DNA of 64,000 nt from Vesta saturnalis. Taxonomy: Eukaryota; Arthropoda; Insecta; Coleoptera; Lampyridae. Positions 33,860-46,349 of this stretch are shown piece after piece. Both the position numbers and the translations under genes were made by a program. The notes beneath the pieces are model-generated. The model saw nothing but the letters and a program-made list of their open reading frames with translations. It was not told the origin of the DNA and searched no databases. The DNA is taken from positions 1,532,375-1,596,374 of the forward strand of contig JARFJB010001970.1 in NCBI GenBank assembly GCA_036346205.1, read 5' to 3'. Numbering within the stretch: the stretch's first letter is position 1; every line of letters begins with the position of its first letter.

Positions 33860-36551
33860 AGTGTTTATTATTATTAATATTTATTAGGGCCAGTTTTGAT
33901 TTTTATCAAATATCTCAAAGATATAAAAACCCCGGCATAGACCTGAAACATATCGATTATGCTCTATACAATCGCACAAACACGAAATCACGCACGTACG
34001 CAAACACGACGACACGCCAACACACAAACACGAGAACACACACAAACACGAGAACACACAAAACACAAAAACACACAGACCAGGAGTTGGAGCCCATAAT
34101 CCTCATATAGGTAAAATTTGCGCCAAGGTTTTCAGCAAAGACGGTTTCGGGGACCCCCACCTCTCGGCCGCCGAAGATAACGGACCCTATCCGAACATTG
34201 CCGAATGATTATACCCATTCCTCCAATATAATTTAGCTATAATTTAAATAAAAACAACCGCAGATGTCTACATGTTGTCGGGGAGAGGGTGGTTGTGGAA
34301 ACGGCGGAATTTAATTTTGCTGCCATTCTAATCAAATCAATCTCAAGCACTACGAATCAAAAAAATGTATTGTCAATATCATCAAAACGTACACTGTCCT
34401 TGAAAATGGAAATATGATGCTCACGTTCTTTGCGCACGACTAACAAATCCCTTTAATTAGATTACATTTATTTTTAAAAGCAGATTTGTTTGTTTGTGAT
34501 GCCATCTAGTGGTGTATTTTTAAAACTATCGAATGTTTTCTGTAATGGAAGTTATCCGTGCTCGTCTCCCCTATACAATGCACATTTAACCCAAAGCTTA
34601 AACCACATGATATACCTACGGTTTATCCAAAAGTTTACTCTACTTATACAATCGAGTATTAACCGATGTATATTTAAAACTCCAAAACGGAAAGCAATAG
34701 TGCATCAATGTTGTATCACCCGAAATTGTGTTGCGAGCTCACAGTTTCAATTTATTCCACAACATGGAGTAAGGATAAAGTCCCAAATCAACTAACGCGA
34801 CAACTCATAATAGCGGAATTCAATTGTATATGGAAAATCCTTGCTTAGTAGTATGTTCAGCTACAATCCCAAAAAGGAAAAATAATTTGTATTAGATAAG
34901 AAGTGTGTTAGATAGTTAATAAGGAAAAACAGTGATTACGATAACGTTACAAGTATGTATTGAAATTATACAAACACAAGTGTTCGCATTGAACAATTAT
35001 TATGAGAAATACTTACTTTGGGTGATCTAGATGAAGTTATGTACTGTGGAGTGACAATCATATGTGAAATAAATCGATGTGAGTGCAAAATAGTGCAGAT
35101 CTCTTTGGAGAACATACATTTGGAAAGTGCAACATAAAATTTAGTGCAGCCAGACTAGAAATGTATGTGGACTTAATATGTTTTTGGGGACGTAAAAGCC
35201 GAATATAAACTTATTTTGTCCCTAAAAAGTATATTTAATTAATTATAAGTAAAACTTCACTATTGGCACAATGCACGAAATGACGTTTTTTTTTGTATAA
35301 AATATGAAATGTTATGAAAAATATAGCATGTGGGGTATCAAAATAAAGAGAATTGCGCATACATTTTAAAGACAATTTTAGTTTTAAGACAGTAGTAGAC
35401 ATAAGAAAGTTATTTGTAAAATCAGAAATTATTAACATTTAGAAATTGGATTATCCAATCAAAGCATTTGTTTGTATGGTCATATCACTATAGGAAAGCT
35501 AAAATTTAAGAAAAAAATGAGTAAAGCTTTCAAATTTTTCTAATCACTTCTTGTTAGGATTTTGAAGGTATAACATGTACCACTCGGAGCTGGCATATAC
35601 AATCGAGAATATTTTCATAACCTAAATTTGAACTGCGGTGAATACACGTTCGACTGAAATTTTCTAACCTAATAAATCGTTACATTTGCTAAAATCGAAA
35701 AGTGTACTTAGTGTAAAAAATTATTGCTCTACGTTAATTTGTTTTAATAATAAATATAAATAAAATTGAACGTGAATTATTTAATTTCAATTAAATTAAA
35801 TTAAAACACAATTATATCATATTACTAGTATTGTAGAATTCGAGTACTTGTTGCATATAGTACAGAAAGTAAAACTAAGTGCTCCGATTCTGAATAGAAG
35901 CAATTTTGCAAAATTGGTGGCGATTCCAACATCATAAAGAAAATTTGGTACATCATAAACATTAATGGTATACATCAAGGAGGATTCACAGCAGGCACAT
36001 ATGGTAAACAAGTGCATCCAATTAAGAAGATTCTAGACTATACCATTGTATGAATACTTCAGGCTGCAAAAAGATAAGTAACAGTTCTAATATTAGAGTT
36101 TGGTTATGACACATGTGACACATGTAAAGAATTAATAGCGGAATATTCGCTAAGTATTGATATTAATTAAAGACGAATACATTATTATATCAATTTTAAT
36201 TTATGCTTACCTATTTAAATGATGAATCTTTTTCTTGTGCAATTTATTAGTAATCACAAATACAATTAAGAACCAGATGTTCGCTGAATACGTTGAATAG
36301 GATACATAATTAAGTGTACAGGGTGCGTACTGAAATTCATATAAGTCAATGGTAAAATTTTATAAAGGTATTGAAGTTTATATTATTAAAGATAATTGGT
36401 ATTTTTATACAGAGTTAACAAAGTAAATCACTATGTATATTGCAGAATTAATTCTATTGAACCCTATCCCCTGAACAAATGACGCTAGCCGGAGCAAAAT
36501 TAATTTCTTTTAACAAATTTATTTATTATTAATAAATGTAAACTAAATAAA

Positions 36552-36589
<38 letters not shown>

Positions 36590-36689
36590 TATATATATAT
36601 ATATATATAGTTGTTATTATTACATCACAAAATTATGGTATACAAGCGTGTATAAAACTGTCAGGTATTAAGAAAGCTAAGGAATTAAG
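33860..36689. other. AT-rich, apparently non-coding
   Basis: Only short frames occur. A GC-richer patch lies at about 33960-34190 with CACAAACACGAGAACAC tandem motifs, and a (TA)n array at 36559-36609. Nothing is identifiable. Confidence 0.4.
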
Positions 36690-38200
36690 GAAGCAGAAAC
36701 GAGGAGAAATAGTAATAAATAAAACCATATATTAAACGTTTTTATTCACAATTAGTTTGTAACATACCGTTTTTTTAACCATTTAAAGGTTGAAAAGTCA
36801 ATAATTTTACGGGTTTACTTTAAGCGGTCAGTAATAACAAAACAGGAGATAGTAATGAGATGAAGCGGTCAGTAATGGACCACTTTCCAACCTGTGGGGG
36901 AGCTACTATCGATTTAAACTATCAATGTCAAACTGACAACTCGCAAATTTTAATAAATGGTCAAGAGTATGTAATCATTTATTCTCACGTGCGTAGATGG
37001 TAAGTGAACGCAAAAGTGGAAAATTCCCATGAAGATGACTTCAGATACTGAAAGAGCGATGTCCGAAGAAGAGGACGACTTAAAACAATATTCACGCCAT
37101 GGAAAGGTTGCAAAGAATCCCGTAAATTACTCCATCGAGCTAACTTAAAACCCACAAGGTTCTATCGGTTTTGGAACAACAGTGAATTAGGTACAGTAGA
37201 AATGATTCTATTAGACAATGGTCGGAAAGACCTAAAGGCGAAAAACGGAAGTTTTATAAACAAGAGGGTTTGATGTAAGAAAGAGATCTAGAAGATGTGG
37301 AGTATGGTTAGGGTTATCAGGGATTCTTGTGGGTTCAGAAATCATTTGTGTGAGATACATGAAATAGCAAATGTTTCTGCACTATGACAGAAGGATTGTA
37401 GTAGATGAAAACTGAAGAATTAGAGTTATGAACATTGAAATCGCCTACAATTGAGATATCGCAAGATGGAAACTGAGACAGGAGATAGTCAACTTTCATA
37501 CTAAGGTAATCGAAGAAGTCTGAAAGTTACTGTCATTAGGAGACCTATAAATGCAACAGTAGAATTTCACAAAATTAGGACCAGAATGTTTAAACCAAAT
37601 CACGTCAAATTTTTATTTTCTAAGGAAGAAACCTCTTGCAAGCAATTTGTCCTTGATGTAGGCACATACGCCTCCTTTATATCGAAAGTTAGAGTGAAGG
37701 TGGTATTGAGGAAATTGCAAGTCGGGTGACTCGGACTTTCAAAGGAGACTTGTGTTTCAGATAGAAACAAAATATCAGGTTGTAATTGTTCAAGATGTTG
37801 GTGAATAGCATTAAGATTAGACCTGATACCACAGATGTTGCAGTAGTGAATCAGAAAGTTGATACTTTCGATGACCGTGGTCGCTTGGCCTGCCTCCCGG
37901 AATCCGAATGGGGCAGGATTTTACGTCCGGAATTTATTAAACCATATATTAAACGTTATTCACAATTAGTTTGTAACATACCGTTTTAACCTTAAAGGTT
38001 GAAAAGTCAATAATTTTACGGTTTACTTAAGCGGGTAATAACAAAACAGGAGATAGTAATGAAAGCGGTCAGTAATGGACATTTCCAACCTGGGAGCTAC
38101 TATCGATTTAAACTATCAATGTCAAACTGACAACTCGCAAATTTTAATAAATGGTCAGAGTAAATTTATTCTCACTAGATGGTAAGTGAACCACAATAAT
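36690..38200. repeat. Direct repeats (~260-310 bp) flanking a LINE fragment
   Basis: 36690-37005 and 37940-38192 are the same sequence in the same orientation (for example CTACTATCGATTTAAACT and AACTGACAACTCGCAAATTT). Both end at GATGGTAAGTGAAC. The second has many small deletions. The 0.93 kb between them is a minus-strand LINE endonuclease fragment. This could be an LTR-like pair, a duplication of insertion flanks or an unequal-exchange product. Confidence 0.7.
37006..37830 (-). mobile_element. LINE endonuclease fragment, second copy of the 14.6-kb family
   Basis: Read on the minus strand, the sequence matches the LINE remnant at 14800-15470 almost word for word in places (TTGAACAATTACAA, TCTGAAACACAAGTC, GATTTCAATGTTCATAA). 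It covers the endonuclease domain up to the DHSL region and stops before RT. It is broken by several stops. Confidence 0.7.
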
Positions 38201-39127
38201 GAAACCACAGCCATCTTTTTTTTAATTTGGACTTTTAACTGATAGGAAGACAGTGAGGGCGAAGGAAGAATAAGGATGAGAATAGATTAAGGATGAAAAG
38301 GTAATGCAAAATCCTTACCGAGCTCAAAAATCGGAGACCCAATATTAAGGACATGGTAAGGGTGGTGGTACTCCCGGCTGGCATGAGTATAAGTACATAA
38401 TAATTAAAAAGTCAGCAGTTGTCACTTTGACTGCATTTTCAAATATTTACAAACTTAATAAAACATTAGCGCTACTGATGCACAGGAGCAATAGATGACG
38501 TTATGAACAAGATGATTTACATTCAGTTTGAACTGTATAGTCAGATTACTCATGTCCAGTTACTGTAGCAGTTGTGATATTATAAATCTTTATCACAAGC
38601 TCATCGTTGAAGATTTCATTCAAACATGTAAATAGAACTATACTTAGTCTTGGCAGGATGCACTGTTCGTCATGTAATCATACTTGTTAAATTGAATTAA
38701 CTGCCTAACTTCAGTGAATCAAATAAAACTGGTTTGATATGTTCGTGATATATTAGGTTAGCTCATTCATCTAACGAGGACATCGATAATATTGTAAATA
38801 AGTTTCATTACCTAAGGATATCATTAGAGGATCGCTGCGATAATTCTACAGTTATTGTGCCTCATGTTATCAGCTAAGAACTATATTAGCATTATCTAAT
38901 TGTAAAGATCGTTACATGTATTTCAGTCAAAATCATGCATAATTTCATTCGTTCTTAATTAAGAGACCTAATAATCTGTTGCATACAGATTTATATGATC
39001 AATTAAATTATTATAACTTCAGATAGTCTTCCAGAATCATGAGTGAACCTGGATACATGGGATACTTTGTTTTTATGATTGTGGATCTGAAGCAATTTGG
39101 CCTATGTGCTAAATTTATCGAGGAACA
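38201..39127. other. Unassigned sequence
   Basis: AT-rich. Only weak gag-like phrases towards the right end, which may be the degraded start of the BEL/Pao element. Confidence 0.35.
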
Positions 39128-42100
39128 TTGGAGGATTTGGAAATAGATAATAATGATGCCAATAGAATGAACAGTACCATTTTCAGATTTTCTCAATATC
39201 ATTTAGTTAGACTTTGGAATTGTCAGGAACTAGGAGATCATTCCAGAGTTCAGAAGATAGAAAACGGTTACCCGATTAGTACGAATCCGCTGTTCAACAT
39301 ATTACAAAAAGCAGTACAGAGTCTTTGTCAAGTGTTTGTTCTAAGTCTTAGTAGTTGTCCACAATTTCTTACGCTAAGCAATGAAGCCAGACTTGAGCTT
39401 TTAAGGAACTATAAAGTTTGTTAGAATTGTCTTCGTGCGGGTCACTTCACCAATTTATGTAAACGACCGGGATGTAATATCTGCAAACGTCAACATAATA
39501 CACTTATACATATTCGAAGATGTGATCATAAACAGGGTGTTGATACTCATAATAGTAACAGTGAAGAAGCGACATCTTTATTGTAACAGCTACCAAGTTC
39601 TGTTCTTGTTACCAATTCTATAAAACATGGTACTATGGCGTTCTCAGCTAGCGTTGTTCCCTCTCTTTCACAAGGCCAGTTAGCCGGGGTGTTATTGTCT
39701 TGTGAAACTGCGTGACAATAGCTACGGTAAGCATATTGTTCGTGCAGTTCTAGACAGCGGCAACACTTCGTGTCTTATTACTAAGAAAATATGTAGTAAT
39801 TTAAACTTAACGACATGTGAAATGAATAGGTCCGTACTGGGTATTAATAACGCGATCAATCATTCATTCAATCAATCATTTTATAATCCATCACAAATTG
39901 ATATCTTAATTTGGGCAGACTTGTTCAGGGATTTGTTGGGATCACAACAAATAAAGTTAGGTTATAATAAACCTGTGCTTTTTGAAACAAAGTTAGGTTG
40001 AGTTGTAGTAGGCCCCATACCTGTTGATAAATATGCTACTTTTCGGAACACTAGTGACGTGCGATGCAACTTTGCTGCAACGCTGATGATGACATCAATG
40101 ACATTCGAAATTATTTAATGCGTTTTTGGCAATGAGAAGAAGTTGATGCCAAATTACCTCATTATATGCCAGACGAAAAGTTTTGTGAGGATCATTTTAT
40201 AAAAATACTTATCATCTTGCCGACGGTCGTGATTGTGTCCGTGTTCCTTTTAAACATAATCCTAATAATCTTGGAGAATCCTTTAACGCGCAAAACAATG
40301 TCTTGTTTCTTTAGAACGACGATTAATTAAACAGAGCGACATGCGTCAATTATATAATAATTTTATGTTAGAATACGAGTCTTTAGGCCATATGACTCAG
40401 GTTCAAGAGTTAGAATTGAACCGACCGTCTTGTTTTTTGCTTCATCACGGTATTTTTGTGCGATTAGTACGACCACAAAACTTAGAGTGGTTTTCAATGC
40501 AAGTAGCCCTACAAAATCTGGTGTCTGTAACAGGTGCCTTAGAGAAGTTCAAAATTTCGCGCTAAATTATACGAGATTTGATAGTTATGTGTTATTTTCT
40601 AGGTAAAGAAATGGTTGTTGGTTATTTTTATGTAAATGTAACTAATATTAAGATGAAAAGCTTGAGTTTGGTTTCAATAAGTAATTACATGTTTAATTAT
40701 AAAGCTTTCATATAAACACGGCAATGCTTTGTAAAGAAAGTTCAGCTGTTACAGTCGCTTTAAGTAATCGGTCATAGTTGGCTGATAATAACCAAATAGG
40801 ATGATAGTCATGTTATCCTAATTTTAGAAATAAAGTAAAATAACATTTAGTGTATAATAGGGAAGAAGTGAAATTACCTTCCTGTTTAAGATAATAAAAG
40901 GCTAAAGTAAATAATTAAATGTAAATAGAGTAAGTTGGCGATAATGAAAAACATTGCGTAATAATTTAAAATCGCGTTAAAGCTTAAGTAATAATCAAAC
41001 ATCACATTTACTGTACGCACGAAAGTATCCCAAGATTATGTTTAAATAGTGAACGATAAAAATAAATCGAGACTACCGATCTAGTGTAAGAAATTAATAT
41101 GTAAAGAACAATAACTCGAAAGGATTGATGTTCAACGTAGAAGCGTTGCCGTTTGTAGATGCCCGCTGTTCGTTGCATCACGCTAATTGTAGTTAAAATT
41201 GAACAATTAAAGTAATAATTGACTTATTATAAATATATCAAGCGATTATTTATAAAAATCATAAAAGTGTTGGAAAGAAAATTGCAATAAACTTAATCCA
41301 CAAAAACGGTGTAACAAGATATCGTAGGAACAAAAGAAACAAGGCGCCAAGTCCGCATCATAGGCCCAATTGCGTCATCGGCTTGGTCACGTTGATGTTA
41401 CGTCATCGGCTTTCAATGAAGCAACAGATAAGTACGATTTCTAATAGAGGAAATAAAGAAACGTTTACGTTCTTTACTTTCTCTGAATTTGAATTTGAAT
41501 ATCAAAATTTAACAGAAGAGATTCCATTCAATTTTAATAAAAAGATTTTTGTTGTATGTTAGTATTCAAAATATTACTTGTAATTAAAGGTTTGATTGTC
41601 ATATGTCGTTGCAAACAAAACATTTCTGCACTGCGAATTTCAGTAATTAAATAAGTATAACGTTTGATTTATTTTTATTGTTAAAGATTATTAATATTAA
41701 AAGCTTATGTAAATATTGAACGTATAAATGCGGAAGGAAGTAAACTTAATAGAAATCCAAATAAATAAGAAAACCAAAATTGACTGTAATTTTGGTTATT
41801 GATAACGATAATCATTTCTTTTTACACTTGAGCTAGCAGGGATCCGATTTAAGTATTAAAGTTCATTTAAAAAACGGAAATTAAATAACAAGCGAATTAA
41901 GATTAAACTAGTAGGTGATATCTTTATAAATCAAACCCATTCAACTTAAATATAAAGGTAATCATTTTAAGTATCACAAAAACAATATAAGATTTTCATT
42001 CAATAATTTTGACATTATAAGAAATGGTAAAAGAACACTAATATTATTCTTTGTAGCGGGGTGGAATTAAACACAAGTAATAAGCTAAGGTATTACGCCC

Positions 42101-43415
42101 GTTGCATGTCTCGTGCAATGGTATTCAGATGGTTGGACCAATAGTTTAGGATGATCTTCTCTCAATTATTCTTGGTTTTAGACAGCATAAATACGTAATA
42201 TCTGGCGACGTAGAGAAGATGTATAGATGTATCATGGTCCACCCAAGTGACAGGCACTTTCAAAAAATACTATCGCGTGAAAACCCAAATGATCCAATAA
42301 ATGTTTTTCAATTAAATACTGTCACTTATAGAACAGCAAGTGCACCATTTTTTGCAACAAGATGACTCAAACAGTTAGGTATTGATTGTGTTGATAAAGA
42401 AGTTAGAGACATCATTTTGCACGATTTTTACGTTGATGACTTATTGACTGATGGGGACGATGTAAATAACGTGTGTAAGATACGTAAATGAACCACAAAT
42501 AGTGGCGGATGTTTCTAATATGTCTTTAAATTTGAATATTGGATCGGATGAACCTACTGAAATATTGGGTCTTGGTTGGCACGCGAATTCAGATTCATTA
42601 TATTTTCCATTCAACTTATCACTTCCAGCTGGTCTCACTAAACGTGATTTACTTTCGGTGGTTTCTCGAATTTTTGACCCTTTAGGTCTATTAGCACCAT
42701 GCATTATTGTCAGGAAAATGTTGTCACAAAAATTGTAGTTACATAAGTTAAAGTGGAATAAATCTTCCAATATCTGTAAACATTTGAATCATATTCTTAA
42801 AACGTTACCTCTGTTAAATAACATTCGCATTCCAAGGATCGTATAATTATATGATTCTTTTATTAAACTGGAACTATATAATTTTATGGACGCATCTGTA
42901 AGCGCATATGGTGCTTGTGTCTATATTCGCAGCACTGGCAGTATGGGAAGGGTAACGGTCAGTTTATTAACGGAGTCGTGTGACACCAATTAAACCTATG
43001 ACAATTTCTAGATTCGAGGTATGTGGCGCATTAGCAGCGGTTCCTGTTTATGCGAAAGTTATAAAATCGCTTCGCGTGAAATTTAATAATGTTTATTTTT
43101 GAACGTACTCAACCGTTGTCTTAGGATGGTTAAAATGTTGCCATCAAAGCTTCAACCTTTTGTGCGCAATCAAGTAGCTGAAATTTTAGAACTTACGGGT
43201 AATTGTTTATGGAGATATATTCTCAATGATAAAAATCCTGCAGATTTAATATCTCGTGGTGTAGACATCTGTTCTTTGCAGGGTGTAGAGTTGTGGTGGA
43301 GTGGTCCTAAATTTTTAAAAAAGGATTCCCACGAATGGCCTTCGCATGTTAAACTTTGCGAACTATTACCTGAAATGAAGCCTGATATATCATTAAATAT
43401 TCATAACCAATAACT
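39128..43415 (+). mobile_element. BEL/Pao LTR retrotransposon, fragmented
   Basis: Domains occur in the order expected for BEL/Pao. First is Gag (39128-39424) with its knuckle NCLRAGHFTNLC near 39424-39460. The aspartic protease follows with AVLDSGNTSCLIT (39735) and the downstream DILIWADLFRDLLG block. Next is the RT N-terminal region (40120-40530, including CEDHFIK and LRVVFNAS in shifted frames). RT motifs DVEKMYR and FYVDDLLTDG follow (42210-42460), then SRIFDPLGLLAPC (42670), an RNase H start (MDASVSAYGACVYI, 42888) and the integrase-proximal NPADLISRG...LWWSGPKFL block (43237-43320). About 1.55 kb of unrelated DNA splits RT. LTRs were not located. Confidence 0.82.
40560..42110. other. 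Insertion splitting the BEL/Pao reverse transcriptase
   Basis: RT coding similarity stops at about 40540, after the VVFNASSPTKSG-type block, and resumes at about 42130 with GPIVQDDL-type sequence; in the family these are only a few codons apart. The 1.55 kb between is AT-rich, has no ORF, and has a GC-richer patch at 41340-41420. A solo LTR or MITE-like insertion is possible, but termini were not resolved. Confidence 0.5.
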
Positions 43416-43439
43416 CAAAACACTGTATACAGCATACAC

Positions 43440-44124
43440 TCGCGGCTTTTGACTTTTTGGCTCATAGATTGCATAATTTTCCTCTTTCAGGTCAAAATTA
43501 TAATAAAGAATTGCGCATTATTAAAGGAATTGCTGCATATCATGGGTTTTCAGATGAAATGGTTATGAATATAGTTAGGAAACAAGGACATAGGATGAGG
43601 GTTAAGAACGTAACTCCATTAGGTAACGCTAGAGAACAGATAGAAATAAAGCATGGGAAGTTACCAAACTATCCTGCTTATACAAACGATCTATCTAAAA
43701 ACTTTTCCAAAATTAATTTGAAAACAGTCACTACTTCAGACTGTTTACAAACTCTTTTAAGCAATCCAAAATATAAAGTGGATAAGCAGGATAGGTCAGG
43801 AATTTATAAAATGTAGAAATTGTGAACAAATATATGTGGGTCAAACTAAACCTCCCATCAAAATTCGCTTTAAAGAACATTTAGCTAATATAAAATACAA
43901 ACGTTGGGACAAGTCTGCGTAGCCCTACATATGTTTGATAAAAGTCATGTAATAAGATAAGGTATCCTTAATCAAACATGTTAGTAATAAACACGAACTT
44001 GATTGTTTAGAGATCTTCAAAACAAACAAATTCTAATGAATAATGATGATCAAGGACCTTTAGGCTGCTCAGAACTCATTAAACTTTCATAACTTTCACT
44101 TTCACTTTCACCAGATAAGCTAAT

Positions 44125-44125
<1 letters not shown>
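43440..44125 (+). mobile_element. Second GIY-YIG retroelement fragment
   Basis: The frame 43457-43816 ends in KVDKQDRSGIYKM and continues in another frame through QIYVGQT and IRFKEHLANIKYK (near 43830-43890), a GIY-YIG endonuclease of Penelope-like type but a different family from the copy at 20.4 kb. Upstream, AHRLHNFPLS..YNKELRIIKGIA is typical of the segment between RT and endonuclease. CTTTCA tandem repeats follow at 44090-44110, then a TA array. Confidence 0.65.

Positions 44126-44195
<70 letters not shown>
44126..44195. repeat. (TA)n array
   Basis: About 70 bases of TA just after the GIY-YIG fragment and its CTTTCA repeats. Confidence 0.9.
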
Positions 44196-44203
<8 letters not shown>

Positions 44204-44568
44204 TAGAAATTTTCTTTCGTTCGCCCTAGTCTATTGAAACGCGTTCGCTGTTTTTTAATTCTTTGTGGTGCGTGGGTGTATTTTGTTTGTTACAGAACTA
44301 ACAGTGCCTACAACCGTATTTCAATGAACATCGTAGCTGTCCTGGTATACCTAGGTGGTTGAAAAATATATTTAAATGAAATACTGTAAAGTCATATTAT
44401 GTACAGTATTCAGTGAATAACTACGTTAGTCTTCTTAGTGACTTTTATTAAGTTTTTACAGATGTAAAAGTTTACAGCCTTATCTCGTTCATCGTAGTTG
44501 ATAAGAGCTGCTTTTCTGACCTTATTCCGATGAATAAAAAGGTACAGCAGCCTATATAAAGGAAATCG
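44196..44568. other. Spacer downstream of the methyltransferase gene
   Basis: On the minus strand AATAAA at about 44447-44452 is a plausible polyadenylation signal for the methyltransferase gene, about 120 bases past its stop. Nothing else is identified. Confidence 0.4.
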
Positions 44569-45478
44569 TTATACTTTACTGGCGTGCACAATTAATAATG
44601 TATAGGGAAGATAAAATTGTTCGTGTTCTTCGTCAGTAGTACCAACAAGCCTAAACTTTTTCATTACTTGAATATGGCTCTCTATGAAATCGTTGGTCAA
44701 ATTTTCTGGTATCCGAAATGGACTCGTGGAATTCATTATGCCTAAAAACGTAAATGTAGTTTTAAAGCAGTTAACCATATACAACTGAGTACCACAAAAC
44801 ACTTCTTTGGAGTAAACAAACCCTCTTTCTTTAGACACACAAAAATTATTGGTAAATCCAGTTTCGTGTAGTAGATCTTGAAAATAGTTTTTGGGATTTT
44901 GACAATTATGAGTTGGTGTCATAAATTCATTGTAATTTTTTAAAAGAATTTTCCACCGTTCTTCTTTAGCTAATAATTTGTAAATTTCAAAAACTATGCA
45001 ATTTGCCATGAATACAAAAAAAACATCCCCACCATTTTTTAGCATTGCGTGTGTATTTATTAACGCTTTTCTAAATAAAAAAATTAATGTTGAATTAAAA
45101 GAATGAAACTTACCTAAGATTTGAGATGTAGTGAAAACAATAGTAAGACACTACATGATCAAAATTTTGCAAAAATTCCAATGGAATGTTATCGGTAAGA
45201 ATATCTAATTGCACAAAGCGAAGTCTTGGATCAGTTTGATAATACTTCTTAGCATAATTTATCATGGGTTCTGATTTATCAATACCTGTGCAACTTTTAA
45301 TAGTTTTTGGAAAATTTGGAAATAAGGCGTTGCTAGTGCAGATACCTGGACCGCAACCAATATCCAGCACATTGCAGTATTCTTTGGGCTGTAACATTTT
45401 CCAATATTTTTTTAGAATGTAGTCAAAATCGCTTTTGGCCTGCAGTCTATTTTTTGCGTATAGGTGTGGTTTAAACAT
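44569..45478 (-). CDS. SAM-dependent methyltransferase, juvenile-hormone-acid O-methyltransferase-like (two exons)
   Basis: Exon 1 (45478-45114) carries the SAM-binding motif I VLDIGCGPGICTS, followed by GIDKSEPMINYAKKY. Exon 2 (45070-44569) carries the C-terminal half. The intron (45113-45071) begins GTAAGT, ends TTTAG and joins the two in frame (AG|A = Arg). The spliced frame is 867 bases, 288 residues, the normal size for insect JHAMT proteins, which methylate juvenile-hormone acid or farnesoic acid in the corpora allata. Paralogs of this family are common in insects and their substrates vary, so I name only the family. There are no stops or frameshifts. This is the one clearly intact host gene in the window. 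Confidence 0.85.
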
Positions 45479-46349
45479 TTCTCTAATACTTCTTTAATAT
45501 TTAGTTGCTGTGTAAAAACGCTCGCCTGGGATGCGAAGTCTAAAAATTATTTTATTATGTTTCAAATTAAAACTACAAAGCATTTAAAAAATTAGAGTTA
45601 TTATGAATATGTCGGGGCAATTATCTTTCTTTAAATATCTTATTCTACAATGTATCGCAAGCTAAACTATGTCAGCCCTAAGATATTTTTCAAACTAAAC
45701 TACAAAATTTTAATGTGAATATATACTAAATACTAGAATTGCCGAAATACTGATAAGATCATTAAGCAAGATAAATTAGTAAATAAAATTTGTATAAACA
45801 GAATTTAAATATATAATTATTGTGATTGTCCTTGTATATTGTAGGCATTCAATGGAAATTCGGAAAATTGATCAAATATTGTGGTTGAAGAATCTGATAG
45901 TAATGGTAACCCTTATAGACACTATATTTTTGAACATGCGGTAGGAATAACGTGATTTTTGACTTTAGTGTTGTTTCCATTTCATTGTAAATTGATTAAC
46001 ATATAACTTAAAAATGATAATAATTTTTAAATTACATATTTACTTTTGAACTTATTCGTTCATAACAAAAACATATAATAATTGATTAACATATAAATTA
46101 GTTCATAAATTTTTTTATTCATTCTGTTTTTCAGTTAGGTCATCCACCTAAGCGGTGAACAATAAAGCTTTAAATTAGTTTTTAAAATTCTCCTCCTTGT
46201 ACTGGCAATCCATTAATTAAGCAATATAAATCTTAGATTAAATTTCAATAATTAAAATATAATTGTATAGTTATTTTGATTGTCCGAAAATTGATGAAAA
46301 ATTGTAATTAAAGAACCTGGTAGTAATATTAACCTTCATAAACACTATA
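45479..46349. other. AT-rich 5' flank of the methyltransferase gene with SINE-tail fragment
   Basis: No coding signal. Bases 46030-46080 are the reverse of the SINE body sequence seen at 9770 and 33660 (GAACTTATTCGTTCATAAC). Promoter elements of the methyltransferase gene would lie just right of 45478, but no clear TATA box was picked. Confidence 0.4.

Noticed and set aside
33884..34160. Two Cys/Val-rich minus-strand ORFs
   Set aside because: They translate a short CACAAACACGAGAACAC tandem repeat; not protein-like.
34490..34795. 101-residue plus-strand ORF
   Set aside because: No domain and typical of chance length in this composition; left as non-coding.
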